Made by a program: the position numbers and the translations under genes. From positions 2,361,037 to 2,425,036 of the forward strand of contig NZ_LMUL01000014.1 in NCBI RefSeq assembly GCF_009765965.1: 64,000 nt of DNA. The letters are read 5' to 3'. The stretch comes from Caulobacter sp. S45 (GTDB taxonomy: Bacteria; Pseudomonadota; Alphaproteobacteria; Caulobacterales; Caulobacteraceae). Below the pieces are notes generated by a model. The model made no database searches, had not been told where the DNA came from, and worked only from the letters and a program-made list of their open reading frames with translations. Of the stretch, positions 51,217 to 61,014 are shown one piece after another (the stretch's first letter is position 1; each line of letters starts with the position of its first letter).

Positions 51217-52707
51217 ATGACCGGTATTCTCAGCCTCGTCACCTTCGCGCCGATGGTCGGCGTGGTCGCCATCCTGGCGATGCGCCTGTTCGCGCCCAAG
51301 GCCGACGAAGCCGCGGTGGCCAACAGCTCGCGCTGGATCGCCATGGCGGTGACGCTCGCCACCTTCGCCCTGTCGATCCTGCCGATCCTGGCGTTCAAGC
51401 CCGCCCAGACCGGCATGCAGTTCGTCGAGGACCTCACCTGGTTCGCCGGCGTCCACTACCAGATGGGCGTGGACGGCATCTCGGTGCTGTTCGTGCTGCT
51501 GACCACGTTCCTGATGCCGCTGGCGATCCTGGCCAGCTGGAAGTCCATCGGCAATCGGGTGGCGGAATACATGATCTGCTTCCTGGTGCTGGAGACCCTG
51601 ATGATCGGGGTGTTCTGCGCCATGGACCTGGTGCTGTTCTACGTCTTCTTCGAAGGCGGCCTGATCCCGATGTTCCTGATCATCGGCATCTGGGGCGGCA
51701 AGAACCGGGTGTATGCGGCCTACAAGTTCTTCCTCTACACCCTGGCCGGCTCGGTGCTGATGCTGGCGGCGATCCTGACCATGGCCGGTATCGCCCACAC
51801 CACCTCGATCCCGGCCCTGACGGCCTACCACTTCGCGCCGGGCCTGCAGATCTGGCTGTGGCTGGCCTTCTTCGCCTCGTTCGCGGTCAAGATGCCGATG
51901 TGGCCGGTCCACACCTGGCTGCCCGACGCCCACGTGGAAGCGCCGACGGCGGGTTCGGTGATCCTGGCCGGCGTGCTGCTGAAGATGGGCGGCTACGGCT
52001 TCCTGCGTTTCAGCCTGCCGATGTTCCCCTACGCCTCGACCTATTTCACCCCGCTGATCTTCGCCATGTCGGCGATCGCCATCGTCTACACCTCGCTGGT
52101 CGCCTTCCGGCAGACCGACATGAAGAAGCTGATCGCCTATTCGTCGGTGGCGCACATGGGCTTCGTCACCATGGGCATCTTCTCGGGCAACCTGCAGGGC
52201 GTCCAGGGCGCGATCTTCCAGATGCTGTCGCACGGGGTGATCTCGGGCGCGCTGTTCCTGTGCGTGGGTGTGATCTACGACCGCATGCACACCCGCGAGA
52301 TCGCCTTCTACGGCGGGCTGGTGAACCGGATGCCCTGGTATGCGGCGGTGTTCATGCTGTTCACCATGGGCAATGTCGGCCTGCCGGGCACGTCCGGCTT
52401 CGTCGGCGAGTTCCTGACCATGACCGGGGCCTACGGCGCCTCGACCACCACCGCCCTGTTCGCCGCCACCGGCGTGATCCTGTCGGCGGTCTATGCGCTG
52501 AGCCTGTATCGGCGCGTGGTGTTCGGCGAACTGGTCAATCCCAAGCTCGCCGCCATCACCGACCTGGATTGGCGCGAGGTGGTGATCTTCGCTCCGCTGA
52601 TCTTCGGCGCCTTGGCGCTGGGCGTGTATCCGCATTTCATCACCGGCGTGACGCAGGCGTCGGTCAATCACCTGATCGACCTCTGGCGCGCCGGCGCCGG
52701 CGGGTGA
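51217..52707 (+). CDS. nuoM: NADH-quinone oxidoreductase subunit M
   Basis: Second antiporter-like subunit. The 496 residues contain the membrane Glu in [17 protein letters not shown], the [15 protein letters not shown] discontinuous-helix motif and Y-S-S-V-A-H-M-G-F. It starts 9 bp after nuoL. Confidence 0.97.
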   Translation: MTGILSLVTFAPMVGVVAILAMRLFAPKADEAAVANSSRWIAMAVTLATFALSILPILAFKPAQTGMQFVEDLTWFAGVHYQMGVDGISVLFVLLTTFLMPLAILASWKSIGNRVAEYMICFLVLETLMIGVFCAMDLVLFYVFFEGGLIPMFLIIGIWGGKNRVYAAYKFFLYTLAGSVLMLAAILTMAGIAHTTSIPALTAYHFAPGLQIWLWLAFFASFAVKMPMWPVHTWLPDAHVEAPTAGSVILAGVLLKMGGYGFLRFSLPMFPYASTYFTPLIFAMSAIAIVYTSLVAFRQTDMKKLIAYSSVAHMGFVTMGIFSGNLQGVQGAIFQMLSHGVISGALFLCVGVIYDRMHTREIAFYGGLVNRMPWYAAVFMLFTMGNVGLPGTSGFVGEFLTMTGAYGASTTTALFAATGVILSAVYALSLYRRVVFGELVNPKLAAITDLDWREVVIFAPLIFGALALGVYPHFITGVTQASVNHLIDLWRAGAGG

Positions 52708-52720
52708 GGGGACGTTACCC

Positions 52721-54154
52721 ATGACCTTTGAAGGCGCGCTCTCCATCGCGCTCCCCGAACTGATCCTGTCCATCGGCGCCCTGGCGCTGCTGGCGCTGGG
52801 CGCGTTCCTCGGGAACAAGTCCACCCGCCTGATCGCCTCCGGCGCAGGCCTGGTGCTGGTCGTCGCAGCGGCGGCGGCCGTGCTCGGCCCGCGCGGCGCC
52901 GCCTTCCATGGCGGTTTCGTGCAGGACGCGGCCGCGGTCTATTCCAAGGTGGTGATCTATCTGATCAGCGCGGTGGGCATCCTGCTGGGCGAACCCTGGC
53001 TCAAGCGGGTCAAGAACAGCCGCTTCGAGTATCCGGTGTTGATCCTGCTGGCGGCGCTGGGCATGGGCATGATGGCCTCGGCCGGCGACCTGATCTCGTC
53101 CTATATCGGGGTAGAGCTGCAATCGCTGGCCCTCTACGTCATGGCCGCCTTCCAGCGCGACGATTCCAAGGCCTCCGAAGCCGGGCTGAAGTACTTCATC
53201 CTGGGCGCGCTCTCCTCGGGCATCCTGCTGTACGGCGCCTCGCTGATCTACGGGTTCGCGGGCTCCACGCGCTTCGTCGATATCTCCGCCGCCGTCCATG
53301 CGGGCGCGGGCACGGGGGTGATCTTCGGCGTGGTGTTCCTGATGTGCGGCATCGCCTTCAAGGCCTCCGCCGCGCCCTTCCACATGTGGACGCCCGACGT
53401 CTACGAGGGCGCGCCGACGCCGGTGGTCGCCTTTATGACCGCAGCGCCCAAGATGGCGGCCCTGGTGCTGTTCGCGCGGGTGCTGGAGAACGGCTTCCCC
53501 GGTGCTGTGAAGCAGTGGAGCCAGGTGCTGATCGCCATCGCCATCATCTCGATGGTCTGGGGCGCCTTCGCCGGCCTGGCGCAGAAGAACCTCAAGCGCC
53601 TGTGGGCCTATTCCTCGATCGCCAACGTCGGCTACGCCCTGGTCGGGCTGTCCACCGGCACGCAGGAAGGCGTGCAGTCGATGCTGGTGTTCATGACCCT
53701 GTACCTGATCGACGTCACCGGCTTCTTCGCCTGCCTCACCGCCCTCTCGCGCGACGGCCGGCCGATGGAGAAGTTCGAGGACATGGCGGGGCTGATGAAG
53801 GAGCGTCCGGGCATCGCGCTGTGCATGACCGCCTTCGCCCTGTCGGGCCTGGGCCTGCCGCCGTTTTCCGGCTTCTGGGGCAAGGTCTATGTGTTCAAGG
53901 CCGCGGCCGACGCCAACCTGGGGTGGCTGGCCGCGCTCGGCCTGCTGTCCAGCGTGGTGGCGGCCTTCTATTACCTGCGCCTGATCAAGACCATGTGGTT
54001 CGACCCGCCCGCCGGGCGCACCGACGCGGCGCCGATGGATGCGCGGGGCGTGGCGTTCGCGGCGGCGGCCTTCTCCTTCCCCGTGGTGCTGCCGGCCCTG
54101 GCCCTGCTCGACCCGTTGTCCCGCGCCGCCGCGTCCGCCTTCGGCTTGAACTGA
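52721..54154 (+). CDS. nuoN: NADH-quinone oxidoreductase subunit N
   Basis: Third antiporter-like subunit and last nuo gene. The 477 residues include S-Y-I-G-V-E-L-Q-S-L-A-L-Y-V, W-T-P-D-V-Y-E-G-A-P-T-P-V-V-A and Y-S-S-I-A-N-V-G-Y. Only 4 bp separate it from birA, so read-through into birA-coaX-rnj is expected. Confidence 0.97.
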   Translation: MTFEGALSIALPELILSIGALALLALGAFLGNKSTRLIASGAGLVLVVAAAAAVLGPRGAAFHGGFVQDAAAVYSKVVIYLISAVGILLGEPWLKRVKNSRFEYPVLILLAALGMGMMASAGDLISSYIGVELQSLALYVMAAFQRDDSKASEAGLKYFILGALSSGILLYGASLIYGFAGSTRFVDISAAVHAGAGTGVIFGVVFLMCGIAFKASAAPFHMWTPDVYEGAPTPVVAFMTAAPKMAALVLFARVLENGFPGAVKQWSQVLIAIAIISMVWGAFAGLAQKNLKRLWAYSSIANVGYALVGLSTGTQEGVQSMLVFMTLYLIDVTGFFACLTALSRDGRPMEKFEDMAGLMKERPGIALCMTAFALSGLGLPPFSGFWGKVYVFKAAADANLGWLAALGLLSSVVAAFYYLRLIKTMWFDPPAGRTDAAPMDARGVAFAAAAFSFPVVLPALALLDPLSRAAASAFGLN

Positions 54155-54158
54155 GATC

Positions 54159-54953
54159 ATGGCCCTCGCGGCCACGACCCGGGAGATCGGGACGGCGACG
54201 GATACGCCTGTCCTGCATTTCGACGAACTCGACTCCACCAACGCCGAGGCGCGCCGTTGCGCCGAGGTTGGCGAGATTGGCCCGCTGTGGATCACCGCGC
54301 GTCGCCAGACCGCCGGCCGAGGCCGTCGTGGGCGCATCTGGGAGACCGGCGCGGGCAACCTCGCCGCCACCCTGCTGACCGTCGTGGACAAACCGCCCGC
54401 CGAGGCCGCCGAGATCGCCTTCGTCGCCGCGCTGGCGGTGCGGGACCTGGCCGTGCTGCAGGTCCCCGAGGCGCTGGTGCGGCTGAAGTGGCCCAACGAC
54501 GTGCTGGTCGGCGACTGCAAGGTCAGCGGCGTGCTGATCGAGTCCGGCAAGCGCGGGGACGGGCGCCTGTGGCTGGCGGTCGGCGTCGGAGTGAACCTGG
54601 CCTCGCCGCCCGAGGCGTCTGAACGCCCCGCCACCAGCTTCAAGGACCACTTGCGCGCCGACATCGCCGCGCCCCTGTCGCCGGATGCGGCGCTCGGTGA
54701 ACTGTCCCGCGCCTTCGCCCGCTGGCTTGAGGTCTGGACACACTACGGGTTCGAGCCGATCCGCGACGCCTGGACCGCCGCCGCCGACATGGGCCGCGCC
54801 TGTATCGCCCGGCTGGACCGCGAGACCGTCGAGGGCGTGGCCGAGGCGCTGGAGGCGGACGGCGCCCTGCGTCTACGGCTGGCCGATGGTTCGGCGCGGC
54901 GGATCACGGCGGGCGACGTGTTCTTCCCGGACGTCATTGGGGAGCCGCGCTGA
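54159..54953 (+). CDS. birA: Biotin--[acetyl-CoA-carboxylase] ligase (monofunctional)
   Basis: Attaches biotin to BCCP. The 264 residues consist of the catalytic domain and a C-terminal SH3-like domain only: the biotinyl-AMP loop G-R-G-R-R-G-R-I-W and K-W-P-N-D-V-L are intact. There is no N-terminal helix-turn-helix, so it should not act as a repressor. Its stop overlaps the coaX ATG (TGATG). Confidence 0.95.
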   Translation: MALAATTREIGTATDTPVLHFDELDSTNAEARRCAEVGEIGPLWITARRQTAGRGRRGRIWETGAGNLAATLLTVVDKPPAEAAEIAFVAALAVRDLAVLQVPEALVRLKWPNDVLVGDCKVSGVLIESGKRGDGRLWLAVGVGVNLASPPEASERPATSFKDHLRADIAAPLSPDAALGELSRAFARWLEVWTHYGFEPIRDAWTAAADMGRACIARLDRETVEGVAEALEADGALRLRLADGSARRITAGDVFFPDVIGEPR

Positions 54954-55732
54954 TGCTGCTGGCGATCGAGCAGGGCAACACCAACACCACCTTCGCCCTG
55001 CACGACGGCGAGACGTGGATCGCCCAATGGCGCACCGCCACCGAGATGGCGCGCACCGCCGACGAATACGCGGTCTGGCTGCACCAACTCCTGGCGATGC
55101 AGAAGATGGAGATGTCGGCGGTCGACGACTGCGTGATCTCCAGCGTGGTCCCGCAGTCGATCTTCAACATCAAGAACCTGGCCCGGCGCTATCTCAAGGT
55201 CGAGCCCCTGGTGGTGGGCGAGAACGCCGAACTGGGCATCGACATCCGCATCGAGAAGCCGGCCGAGGCCGGCGCCGACCGTCTGGTCAACGCCATCGGC
55301 GGCTTCACCGCCTATGGCGGCCCGCTGATCCTGATCGACAGCGGCACGGCCACCACCTTCGACGTGGTGGGCCCGGACGGCGGGTTCGAGGGCGGGCTGA
55401 TCGCGCCCGGCATCAACCTGTCCATGCAGGCGCTGCACACCGCCGCCGCCCGTCTGCCCCGCGTCGCTATCGCCAAGCCCGCACACGTCATCGGACGTGG
55501 TACGGTGGAGGCCATGCAGTCCGGGGTGTTCTGGGGCTATGTCGCCCTGATCGAGGGACTGGTGGATAGAATTCGCGCCGAATACGGCAAGCCCATGCGC
55601 ACCGTCGCCACCGGCGGCGTCGCCTCGCTGTTCGAGGGCGCAACCGACAAGATCGATACATTCGATCCCGAACTTACCCTGCGGGGACTACTGGAAATCG
55701 TACGCCGTAACGGCAACATAAGGACTAGATGA
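54953..55732 (+). CDS. coaX: Type III pantothenate kinase
   Basis: First step of CoA biosynthesis, by a CoA-insensitive ASKHA-fold kinase that usually needs a monovalent cation. The 259 residues begin [15 protein letters not shown] (phosphate-binding motif; Glu-Gln-Gly rather than the more common Asp-Xaa-Gly), contain G-A-D-R-L-V-N-A and [10 protein letters not shown]. It overlaps birA by 1 bp and rnj by 4 bp. Confidence 0.95.
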   Translation: MLLAIEQGNTNTTFALHDGETWIAQWRTATEMARTADEYAVWLHQLLAMQKMEMSAVDDCVISSVVPQSIFNIKNLARRYLKVEPLVVGENAELGIDIRIEKPAEAGADRLVNAIGGFTAYGGPLILIDSGTATTFDVVGPDGGFEGGLIAPGINLSMQALHTAAARLPRVAIAKPAHVIGRGTVEAMQSGVFWGYVALIEGLVDRIRAEYGKPMRTVATGGVASLFEGATDKIDTFDPELTLRGLLEIVRRNGNIRTR

Positions 55733-57408
55733 AGAAAACTGAAAACGACGAACTCGTCTTCCTGCCGCTTGGCGGGTCGAACGAGATCGGCATGAACCTG
55801 AACCTATACGGTTTCGGCCCTCCGCACGCGCGCAAGTGGATCGTGGTCGATCTCGGCGTCACCTTCGGCGACCAGACCACGCCCGGCGTGGAGATCATCA
55901 CGCCCGACCCGGCCTATCTGGAGACGATCGCCGAGGACGTGCTGGCTATCGTGCTGACCCACGCGCACGAGGACCATATCGGCGCCATCGGCTGGCTGTG
56001 GCCGCGGATCAAGGCGCCGGTCTACGCCACGCCCTTCACCGCCTTCCTGGTGCGCGAGAAGCTGCGCGACAAGAACCTGCTGGACCAGGTGTCGATCACC
56101 GAGGTGCCGCTGTCGGGCAATATCCAGATCGGGCCCTTCGACATCACCCTGATCACCCTGACCCACTCGATTCCCGAGCCCAACGGCATGGCGATCAAGA
56201 CGCCCCTGGGCACCATCCTGCACACCGGCGACTGGAAGATCGACCCGGACCCGATCCTGGGCGCGCCCACCGATATCGACGCGCTGCGCAAGCTCGGCGA
56301 CGAGGGCGTGCTGGCCATGGTCTGCGACAGCACCAACGTGTTCGTCGACGGGTCGGCAGGCTCGGAAGCCGATGTCCGCATCGCGCTGGACCACCTGATC
56401 GGCACGCTCAAGGGCAAGGTGGCCGTGGGCTGCTTCGCGTCGAACGTGGCGCGCATGGACAGCGTGATCCGCGCGGCCGAGGCCAATGGCCGCCGGGTTT
56501 GCCTGCTGGGCCGCTCGATGCACCGGATGTCGGCGGCCGCCCGCTCGGTCGGCTTCCTGAAGGACCTGAAGCCGTTCGTGGACGACCGCGACGCTGGCGG
56601 CGTTCCGGCCGATCAGATCCTGTTCCTCTGCACCGGCAGCCAGGGCGAGGCGCGCGCCGCGCTCTCGCGCATCGCCGAGGGTTCGCACCCGCATATCAAG
56701 CTGGGGCAGGGCGACAGCGTGCTGTTCTCCTCGCGCATCATCCCGGGCAATGACATCCCGATCCGCAACCTGCAGAACAAGCTGTCGGACCGGGGCGTGC
56801 GCATCTACACCGACCGCGACCATCCCGGCATCCACGTCTCCGGCCACCCGTGCCGCGACGAGCTGGCGCAGATGTACCAGTGGGCGCGCCCGACCATCGC
56901 CATCCCGACCCACGGCGAGCGTCGCCACCTGATCGAGCACATGGCCTTCGCCCGCGACTTGCAGGTGCCCCAGGCCCTGGCCCCTCGCAACGGCGACATG
57001 GTTCGCTTGGCGCCGGGTCCGGCCATGATCATCGACGAGGTGCCAGCCGGTCGCCTGTTCCTGGACGGCGGCGTGCTGACCCCGGAGAACAGCGATCCCC
57101 TGCGCGAGCGTCGCCACGCGGCGACCAACGGCGTGCTGATGGTCGCCGTTACGCTGGACCGCAAGAACAAGCTGGCCGCCGACGCCGAAGTGCGCGCCAT
57201 CGGCCTGCCGGGCGATGACGACTACCCGCTGAAAGAGGCGCTGGACGACCTGGCCGAGGACGCCGAGGAGGCGGTCGAGGAATTGAGCGCCGAGCAGCGC
57301 GCCGACGACACCGCGGTGCGCAAGGCCGTGGCGCGGGCGCTCAAGCGCGCCTCGCAACGGATCTGGGAGCGGCGGCCGGTGGTGGAGACCCTGGTCACGC
57401 GGCTGTAG
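55729..57408 (+). CDS. rnj: Ribonuclease J
   Basis: Metallo-beta-lactamase/beta-CASP nuclease with 5'-exo and endonuclease activity on RNA. The 559 residues show the zinc ligand motif [11 protein letters not shown], further His/Asp motifs (H-T-G-D-W-K-I-D), the beta-CASP region with G-C-F-A-S-N-V-A-R and a C-terminal [11 protein letters not shown]. Start ATG overlaps the coaX stop (ATGA). It is the last gene of the nuo-birA-coaX-rnj run. Confidence 0.96.
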   Translation: MKKTENDELVFLPLGGSNEIGMNLNLYGFGPPHARKWIVVDLGVTFGDQTTPGVEIITPDPAYLETIAEDVLAIVLTHAHEDHIGAIGWLWPRIKAPVYATPFTAFLVREKLRDKNLLDQVSITEVPLSGNIQIGPFDITLITLTHSIPEPNGMAIKTPLGTILHTGDWKIDPDPILGAPTDIDALRKLGDEGVLAMVCDSTNVFVDGSAGSEADVRIALDHLIGTLKGKVAVGCFASNVARMDSVIRAAEANGRRVCLLGRSMHRMSAAARSVGFLKDLKPFVDDRDAGGVPADQILFLCTGSQGEARAALSRIAEGSHPHIKLGQGDSVLFSSRIIPGNDIPIRNLQNKLSDRGVRIYTDRDHPGIHVSGHPCRDELAQMYQWARPTIAIPTHGERRHLIEHMAFARDLQVPQALAPRNGDMVRLAPGPAMIIDEVPAGRLFLDGGVLTPENSDPLRERRHAATNGVLMVAVTLDRKNKLAADAEVRAIGLPGDDDYPLKEALDDLAEDAEEAVEELSAEQRADDTAVRKAVARALKRASQRIWERRPVVETLVTRL

Positions 57409-57413
57409 CTTTT

Positions 57414-57559
57414 CCTTCTCCCCTTGCGGGAGAAGGAGGGGACCCACTTCGTGGGGAGGATGAGGGGTCTCACTGACCCGTCCGGATAGCGTCCGTCGAC
57501 CCCTCACCCTCCCATTGCTGCGCATCGGGCCCCACCCTCTCCCGCAAGGGGAGAGGGAA
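57414..57559. repeat. Palindromic intergenic repeat, family C
   Basis: Outer hairpin-forming arms at 57414-57436 and 57535-57557 are complementary apart from two positions, and an inner pair at 57458-57469 and 57498-57509 has one mismatch. Each outer arm is itself a hairpin with a TTGC or GCAA centre. It fills most of the 166-bp rnj-mce gap and ends about 15 bp before mce. Confidence 0.85.
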
Positions 57560-57574
57560 AGGTGGAGAAGGACT

Positions 57575-57997
57575 ATGATCGGCAAACTGAACCACGTCGG
57601 CGTGGCCACTCCCTCGATCGACGAAGCGGCCAAGATGTATCGCGACCTCTTCGGCGCGACCGACATCACGGCCAAGAGGGCGCTCCCGGAACAGGGCGTG
57701 TGGGTCGCGTTCGTCAATCTGCCCAACGCCCAGATCGAGTTGATCGAGCCCTACGGCGAAGCGTCCCCGATCCACGCCTTCCTGGCCAAGAACCCCAAGG
57801 GCGGGCAGCACCACGTCTGCTTCGAGGTGCCCGACATCCTGCGGGCGCGCGATGAGATGCGGGCCAAGGGCGCGACCGTGTTGGGGACGGGTGAGCCGCG
57901 CATGGGCGCCCATGGCGTGCCGGTGATCTTCCTGCATCCCAAGGACGCGGGCGGGGTGCTGGTCGAGCTGATGCAAGAGCCGGGCGGGGGGCATTGA
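57575..57997 (+). CDS. mce: Methylmalonyl-CoA epimerase
   Basis: Interconverts (2S)- and (2R)-methylmalonyl-CoA in propionyl-CoA assimilation, linking branched-chain amino acid breakdown to succinyl-CoA. The 140-residue vicinal-oxygen-chelate protein has L-N-H-V-G-V-A-T-P (metal His), Q-I-E-L-I-E-P and G-Q-H-H-V-C-F-E-V and ends V-L-V-E-L-M-Q. The start ATG has GGAGAAGG upstream; the longer in-frame version would run into the repeat. Confidence 0.95.
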   Translation: MIGKLNHVGVATPSIDEAAKMYRDLFGATDITAKRALPEQGVWVAFVNLPNAQIELIEPYGEASPIHAFLAKNPKGGQHHVCFEVPDILRARDEMRAKGATVLGTGEPRMGAHGVPVIFLHPKDAGGVLVELMQEPGGGH

Positions 57998-58043
57998 GGT
58001 TCATGACCATCTTGACGCCTCTATCCGGGCGCGTGACAGGCCA

Positions 58044-58301
58044 ATGACGATGGGACCGGTCTGGACGCTTTCGATCTATTTCGTGGTCTGGTGGATCAGT
58101 CTGTTCGCCATCCTGCCGCTCGGCATCCGCAATCACGAGGAAACCGGCGTACGGTTGCCGCAGGGCGCCGACCCCGGCTCGCCGGTCAATCCGAACCTTA
58201 AGCGCAAAGCCCTGACCACCACCTGGGTCGCCGCGATCATCACCGCCCTGATCTGGATCGTGGTGCAGTTCAACCTGATCCCGATCCCCCAACTGCCCTG
58301 A
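58044..58301 (+). CDS. DUF1467 family membrane protein
   Basis: An 85-residue two-helix membrane protein: helix 1 at about residues 8-28 (W-T-L-S-I-Y-F-V-V-W-W-I-S-L-F) and helix 2 at about 60-80, separated by a loop with G-I-R-N-H-E-E-T-G. These are the features of DUF1467, which commonly lies between mce and proS in alphaproteobacteria. Function unknown. It converges with the lipoprotein gene, with a repeat between them. Confidence 0.88.
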   Translation: MTMGPVWTLSIYFVVWWISLFAILPLGIRNHEETGVRLPQGADPGSPVNPNLKRKALTTTWVAAIITALIWIVVQFNLIPIPQLP

Positions 58302-58346
58302 GTTTGCGGTCATTCCGGTCGTAGCGGCGCACTGCGACGGGACCGC

Positions 58347-58453
58347 TGCGTGCTTCGAGACGCGCTACGCGCTCCTCAGGATGACGAATGTGTTTTTTAT
58401 TCAATACGTTTCGTCATCCTGAGGAGCCCCGAAGGGGCGTCTCGAAGGACGCA
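58347..58453. repeat. Palindromic intergenic repeat, family A, copy 3, flanked by a family B fragment
   Basis: TGCGTGCTTCGAGACGC (58347-58363) pairs with GCGTCTCGAAGGACGCA (58437-58453) with one mismatch, and an inner GCTCCTCAGGATGACGAA pairs with TTCGTCATCCTGAGGAGC at 58411-58428. Immediately upstream, 58308-58345 resembles the left arm of the family B repeat (GTCATTCCGGTCGTAGCG...). The gap is again between converging genes. Confidence 0.92.
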
Positions 58454-58487
58454 GTACACCCACACCCAACGCTAAGACAGACAAGGA

Positions 58488-59102
58488 CTACGGCTGTGTG
58501 GGCGGAGCGTCGTGCGGCGCTTCCAGCCGTTTGCCGCGGGTGATGAAGGTCAGATAGCGCTTCTGGACCAGCCTGCGCTCGCCTGAGACCGGGCCGGCGA
58601 AGGCGATGGGCGCGCCGCTCGCGCTGTCATAGGCGAAGGCGGAGAACTCCGCGACGCCGATGCGGCGGTTGGACGAATAGAACGAGATTTCCGGGATCGG
58701 AAAGGCGGTTATGGTGCCAGGGATCGGCAGGGTCTCCGCCGGCAGACCGAACACGACGTCCTTCTGGTCGATCGACAGCGCGCCGAGGCGCAGCTCCACC
58801 GTAACCTTGGAAGATTTCTTGTCCGGCGCCAGCGTCATGCCGTGGCGCATGAAGGCGGCGTCTATGGCCCCGATCGCGTAGTCGGCGCTGTCGCCCTTGA
58901 AGTGACTGACGTCGAGGAAAACCGGGGAGCGGGCGGAAAGGGCGGTCGCCAGCTTGTCGGCGGCGATCTCGGCGGCGTGGCTCGTCAGCAGCAGCTCGGT
59001 GGCGGCGTGGGCGGGCTGGGTCTCGCGGTAGGTGACGCACCCCGACACCAGCGGTGCGATCAGCGCGCCGGCGGCCGCTACGATGACGAGTCTGCGAGGC
59101 AT
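58488..59102 (-). CDS. Predicted lipoprotein, function unknown
   Basis: A 204-residue exported lipoprotein. The signal peptide M-P-R-R-L-V-I-V-A-A-A-G ends in a clear lipobox L-V-S-G-C (Cys22). The mature part has mixed alpha/beta composition with no motif that I can assign; T-A/E-L-L-L-T-S-H-A-A-E-I-A-A-D-K near the start resembles other small alphaproteobacterial envelope lipoproteins. It is divergent from proS. Confidence 0.82.
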   Translation of the reverse strand: MPRRLVIVAAAGALIAPLVSGCVTYRETQPAHAATELLLTSHAAEIAADKLATALSARSPVFLDVSHFKGDSADYAIGAIDAAFMRHGMTLAPDKKSSKVTVELRLGALSIDQKDVVFGLPAETLPIPGTITAFPIPEISFYSSNRRIGVAEFSAFAYDSASGAPIAFAGPVSGERRLVQKRYLTFITRGKRLEAPHDAPPTQP

Positions 59103-59520
59103 GGGCGATCCTTGTGACGGCGCGCCTTGGATGGCGCGGGGGCGTAGGCGGGGTTTTCCGAAGGCGGATGGAATTGGACGGCTCGGATTTCGCACCTGCG
59201 AAGGGGCGATTTCTCAAGAACTCCGAAGCGGGCGGTATTGATCCTGCCCGTTCCCGCGGCGGGAATTCCCCCACGCGCCCGCAAAATAGGCGTGTCCGGT
59301 TTTCCGGCCTGTCCCGCTCGCTCGCCCGGCGACGCGTGGCGCAAGCGGGGGCAGGATGGTTATCGACAACTGTGATGGTTGTCGTTCGAGTGGCCCGATC
59401 GACTTAATAGCCGCGCGTTCATCCGCGCGGCTTTTTTTTCGCCACAGCTTTCCCTTTGCATGCTTGGCGTTGCGACCGTTAGAAGGTCGGCTCTCGATTC
59501 CACTCGCCCCAAGGGTCCCA
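59103..59520. other. Divergent intergenic region with candidate small RNA or proS leader
   Basis: A 418-bp stretch between the lipoprotein gene (minus) and proS (plus). It contains a hairpin, CGACAAC (59364-59370) with GTTGTCG (59378-59384), then a strong plus-strand terminator at 59409-59439, although no plus-strand gene precedes it. A 97-codon open frame ends at 59407 but has neither protein-like composition nor a ribosome site, so I do not call it a gene. A possible proS promoter lies after the terminator (TTGCAT at 59456, TTAGAA at 59479). Confidence 0.5.
59409..59439 (+). terminator. Strong Rho-independent terminator upstream of proS
   Basis: AGCCGCGCG (59409-59417) and CGCGCGGCT (59424-59432) form a perfect 9-bp stem with a 6-nt loop followed by eight T residues. 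The orientation is plus. It ends 81 bp before proS and no annotated plus-strand gene lies upstream in this region, so it probably ends a small RNA or acts as an attenuator. Confidence 0.93.
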
Positions 59521-60840
59521 ATGCGCCTGTCGCGCTACTTCCTGCCCGTTCTGAAGGAGACCCCTTCCGAGGCGCAGATCGTTTCCCACCGTCTGATGCT
59601 GCGCGCCGGCATGATCCGCCAGGAGGCCGCCGGCATCTACGCCTGGCTGCCGCTGGGCCTGCGGGTGCTGAAGAAGATCGAGCAGATCGTGCGCGAGGAG
59701 ATGGACCGCGCGGGCGCCATCGAACTGCTAATGCCCACGCTCCAGCTTGCCGACCTGTGGCGGGAGTCTGGGCGCTACGACGACTACGGCCAGGAGATGC
59801 TGCGCATCACCGACCGGCACGAGCGCGAGCTGCTCTACGGGCCGACCAACGAGGAGATGATCACCGAGATATTCCGCGCCTCGGTGCGCTCCTACAAGGA
59901 TCTGCCCAAGAACCTCTACCATGTGCAATGGAAGTTCCGCGACGAGCAGCGACCTCGCTTCGGGGTGATGCGCGGGCGCGAGTTCCTGATGAAGGACGCC
60001 TATTCCTTCGACGTGGACGAAGAGGCTGGGCGCGCCAGCTACAACCGCATGTTCGTGGCCTACCTGCGCACCTTCTCGCGCATGGGGCTGACAGCGATCC
60101 CGATGCGGGCCGAGACCGGACCCATCGGCGGCGACCTGTCCCACGAGTTCATCGTCCTGGCCGAGACCGGCGAGAGCGCGGTGTTCTGCGACAAGGCGGT
60201 GCTCGACCTGCCGATCCCGCCCGAGGACGTCGATTATCGCGGCGACCTGACCCCGATCATCGACCAGTGGACCACCCCCTACGCCGCCACCGAGGACGTC
60301 CACGACGCCGAACGGTTCGAGCGCGACACCCCGGAAGAGCGCCGTATCTCCACGCGGGGGATCGAGGTGGGGCAGGTGTTCTTCTTCGGCGACAAGTACT
60401 CCAAGCCGATGCGCGCGGTGGTGGCCGGTCCCGACCAGGTCGAGCGGCCGGTGCAGATGGGCTCCTACGGGGTGGGCGTCTCGCGCCTGCTGGGGGCGAT
60501 CATCGAGGCCAGCCACGACGAGGCCGGCATCGTCTGGCCCGATGCGGTCGCCCCCTTCGGCGTCGCCATCGTCAATCTGCGCCCCTCAGACGCCGAGGTG
60601 AACGGCGCCTGCGAGCAGGCCTATGCGGCGCTGACGGCGGCCGGCAAGGAACCGCTGATGGACGACAGCGACGAGCGGCCGGGCGGCAAGTTCGCCACCA
60701 TGGACCTGATCGGCCTGCCCTGGCAGTTGATCATCGGGCCCAAGGGTCTGAAGGACGGCGTGGTCGAGCTGAAGCGCCGCGCCACCGGTGAGCGCCAGAC
60801 CCTGCCATTGGCCGACGCCCTGAAGGCGTTGGGGGCGTGA
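59521..60840 (+). CDS. proS: Prolyl-tRNA synthetase (short alphaproteobacterial type)
   Basis: Class II aminoacyl-tRNA synthetase. The 439 residues contain motif 1 ([14 protein letters not shown]), motif 2 ([17 protein letters not shown]), motif 3 ([10 protein letters not shown]) and a C-terminal anticodon-binding domain. The editing (INS) domain of E. coli ProRS is missing, as in other alphaproteobacteria, where free-standing ProXp-ala type enzymes may compensate. ATG at 59521 starts the family consensus M-R-L-S-R-Y-F-L-P. Confidence 0.97.
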   Translation: MRLSRYFLPVLKETPSEAQIVSHRLMLRAGMIRQEAAGIYAWLPLGLRVLKKIEQIVREEMDRAGAIELLMPTLQLADLWRESGRYDDYGQEMLRITDRHERELLYGPTNEEMITEIFRASVRSYKDLPKNLYHVQWKFRDEQRPRFGVMRGREFLMKDAYSFDVDEEAGRASYNRMFVAYLRTFSRMGLTAIPMRAETGPIGGDLSHEFIVLAETGESAVFCDKAVLDLPIPPEDVDYRGDLTPIIDQWTTPYAATEDVHDAERFERDTPEERRISTRGIEVGQVFFFGDKYSKPMRAVVAGPDQVERPVQMGSYGVGVSRLLGAIIEASHDEAGIVWPDAVAPFGVAIVNLRPSDAEVNGACEQAYAALTAAGKEPLMDDSDERPGGKFATMDLIGLPWQLIIGPKGLKDGVVELKRRATGERQTLPLADALKALGA

Positions 60841-60853
60841 GGGGGCCGAGCAC

Positions 60854-61007
60854 TTCCCTCCCCCTCGAAGGGGGAGGGGCAGGGGTGGGGGTGTGGCCGC
60901 TCCGGCTTCCAGAAATGCCGATGAGGCCGCGCCGCCTCAATCGCCCTTCGCCAGGACGGTCTGCGCTCACCCCCATCCCCGCCCTTCCCCCTTCGAGGGG
61001 GAAGGGA
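60854..61007. repeat. Palindromic intergenic repeat, family D, reaching the lolC ribosome-binding site
   Basis: Arms of 40 nt at 60854-60893 and 60968-61007 are complementary at roughly 35 of 40 positions by eye. Each arm has its own C-rich/G-rich hairpin centred on TCGA (CCCCCTCGAAGGGGG on the left). The right arm runs into GGGAGG, the ribosome site of lolC (ATG at 61015). It fills the 174-bp proS-lolC gap. Confidence 0.88.
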
Positions 61008-61014
61008 GGCCACC

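Noticed and set aside
50836-52824. 662-codon minus-strand frame antisense to nuoL/nuoM, and a similar 649-codon frame at 52715-54664
   Set aside because: His/Gln/Asp/Gly-rich shadow translations of membrane-protein genes in GC-rich DNA; no initiation signals and no family features.
57414-57559. CRISPR-like array in the repeat-rich gap after rnj
   Set aside because: The repeats are inverted, not direct, with no regularly spaced units; no cas genes are present.
55804-57726. 640-codon minus-strand frame antisense to rnj
   Set aside because: Shadow of RNase J; composition not protein-like.
59114-59407. 97-codon frame ending just before the terminator upstream of proS, and a 10-codon ATG frame at 59375-59407
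   Set aside because: No ribosome-binding site, Arg/Gly-rich composition without hydrophobic core; a non-coding RNA explains the terminator better. The short frame has no run of Pro codons that would suit a proS attenuator.
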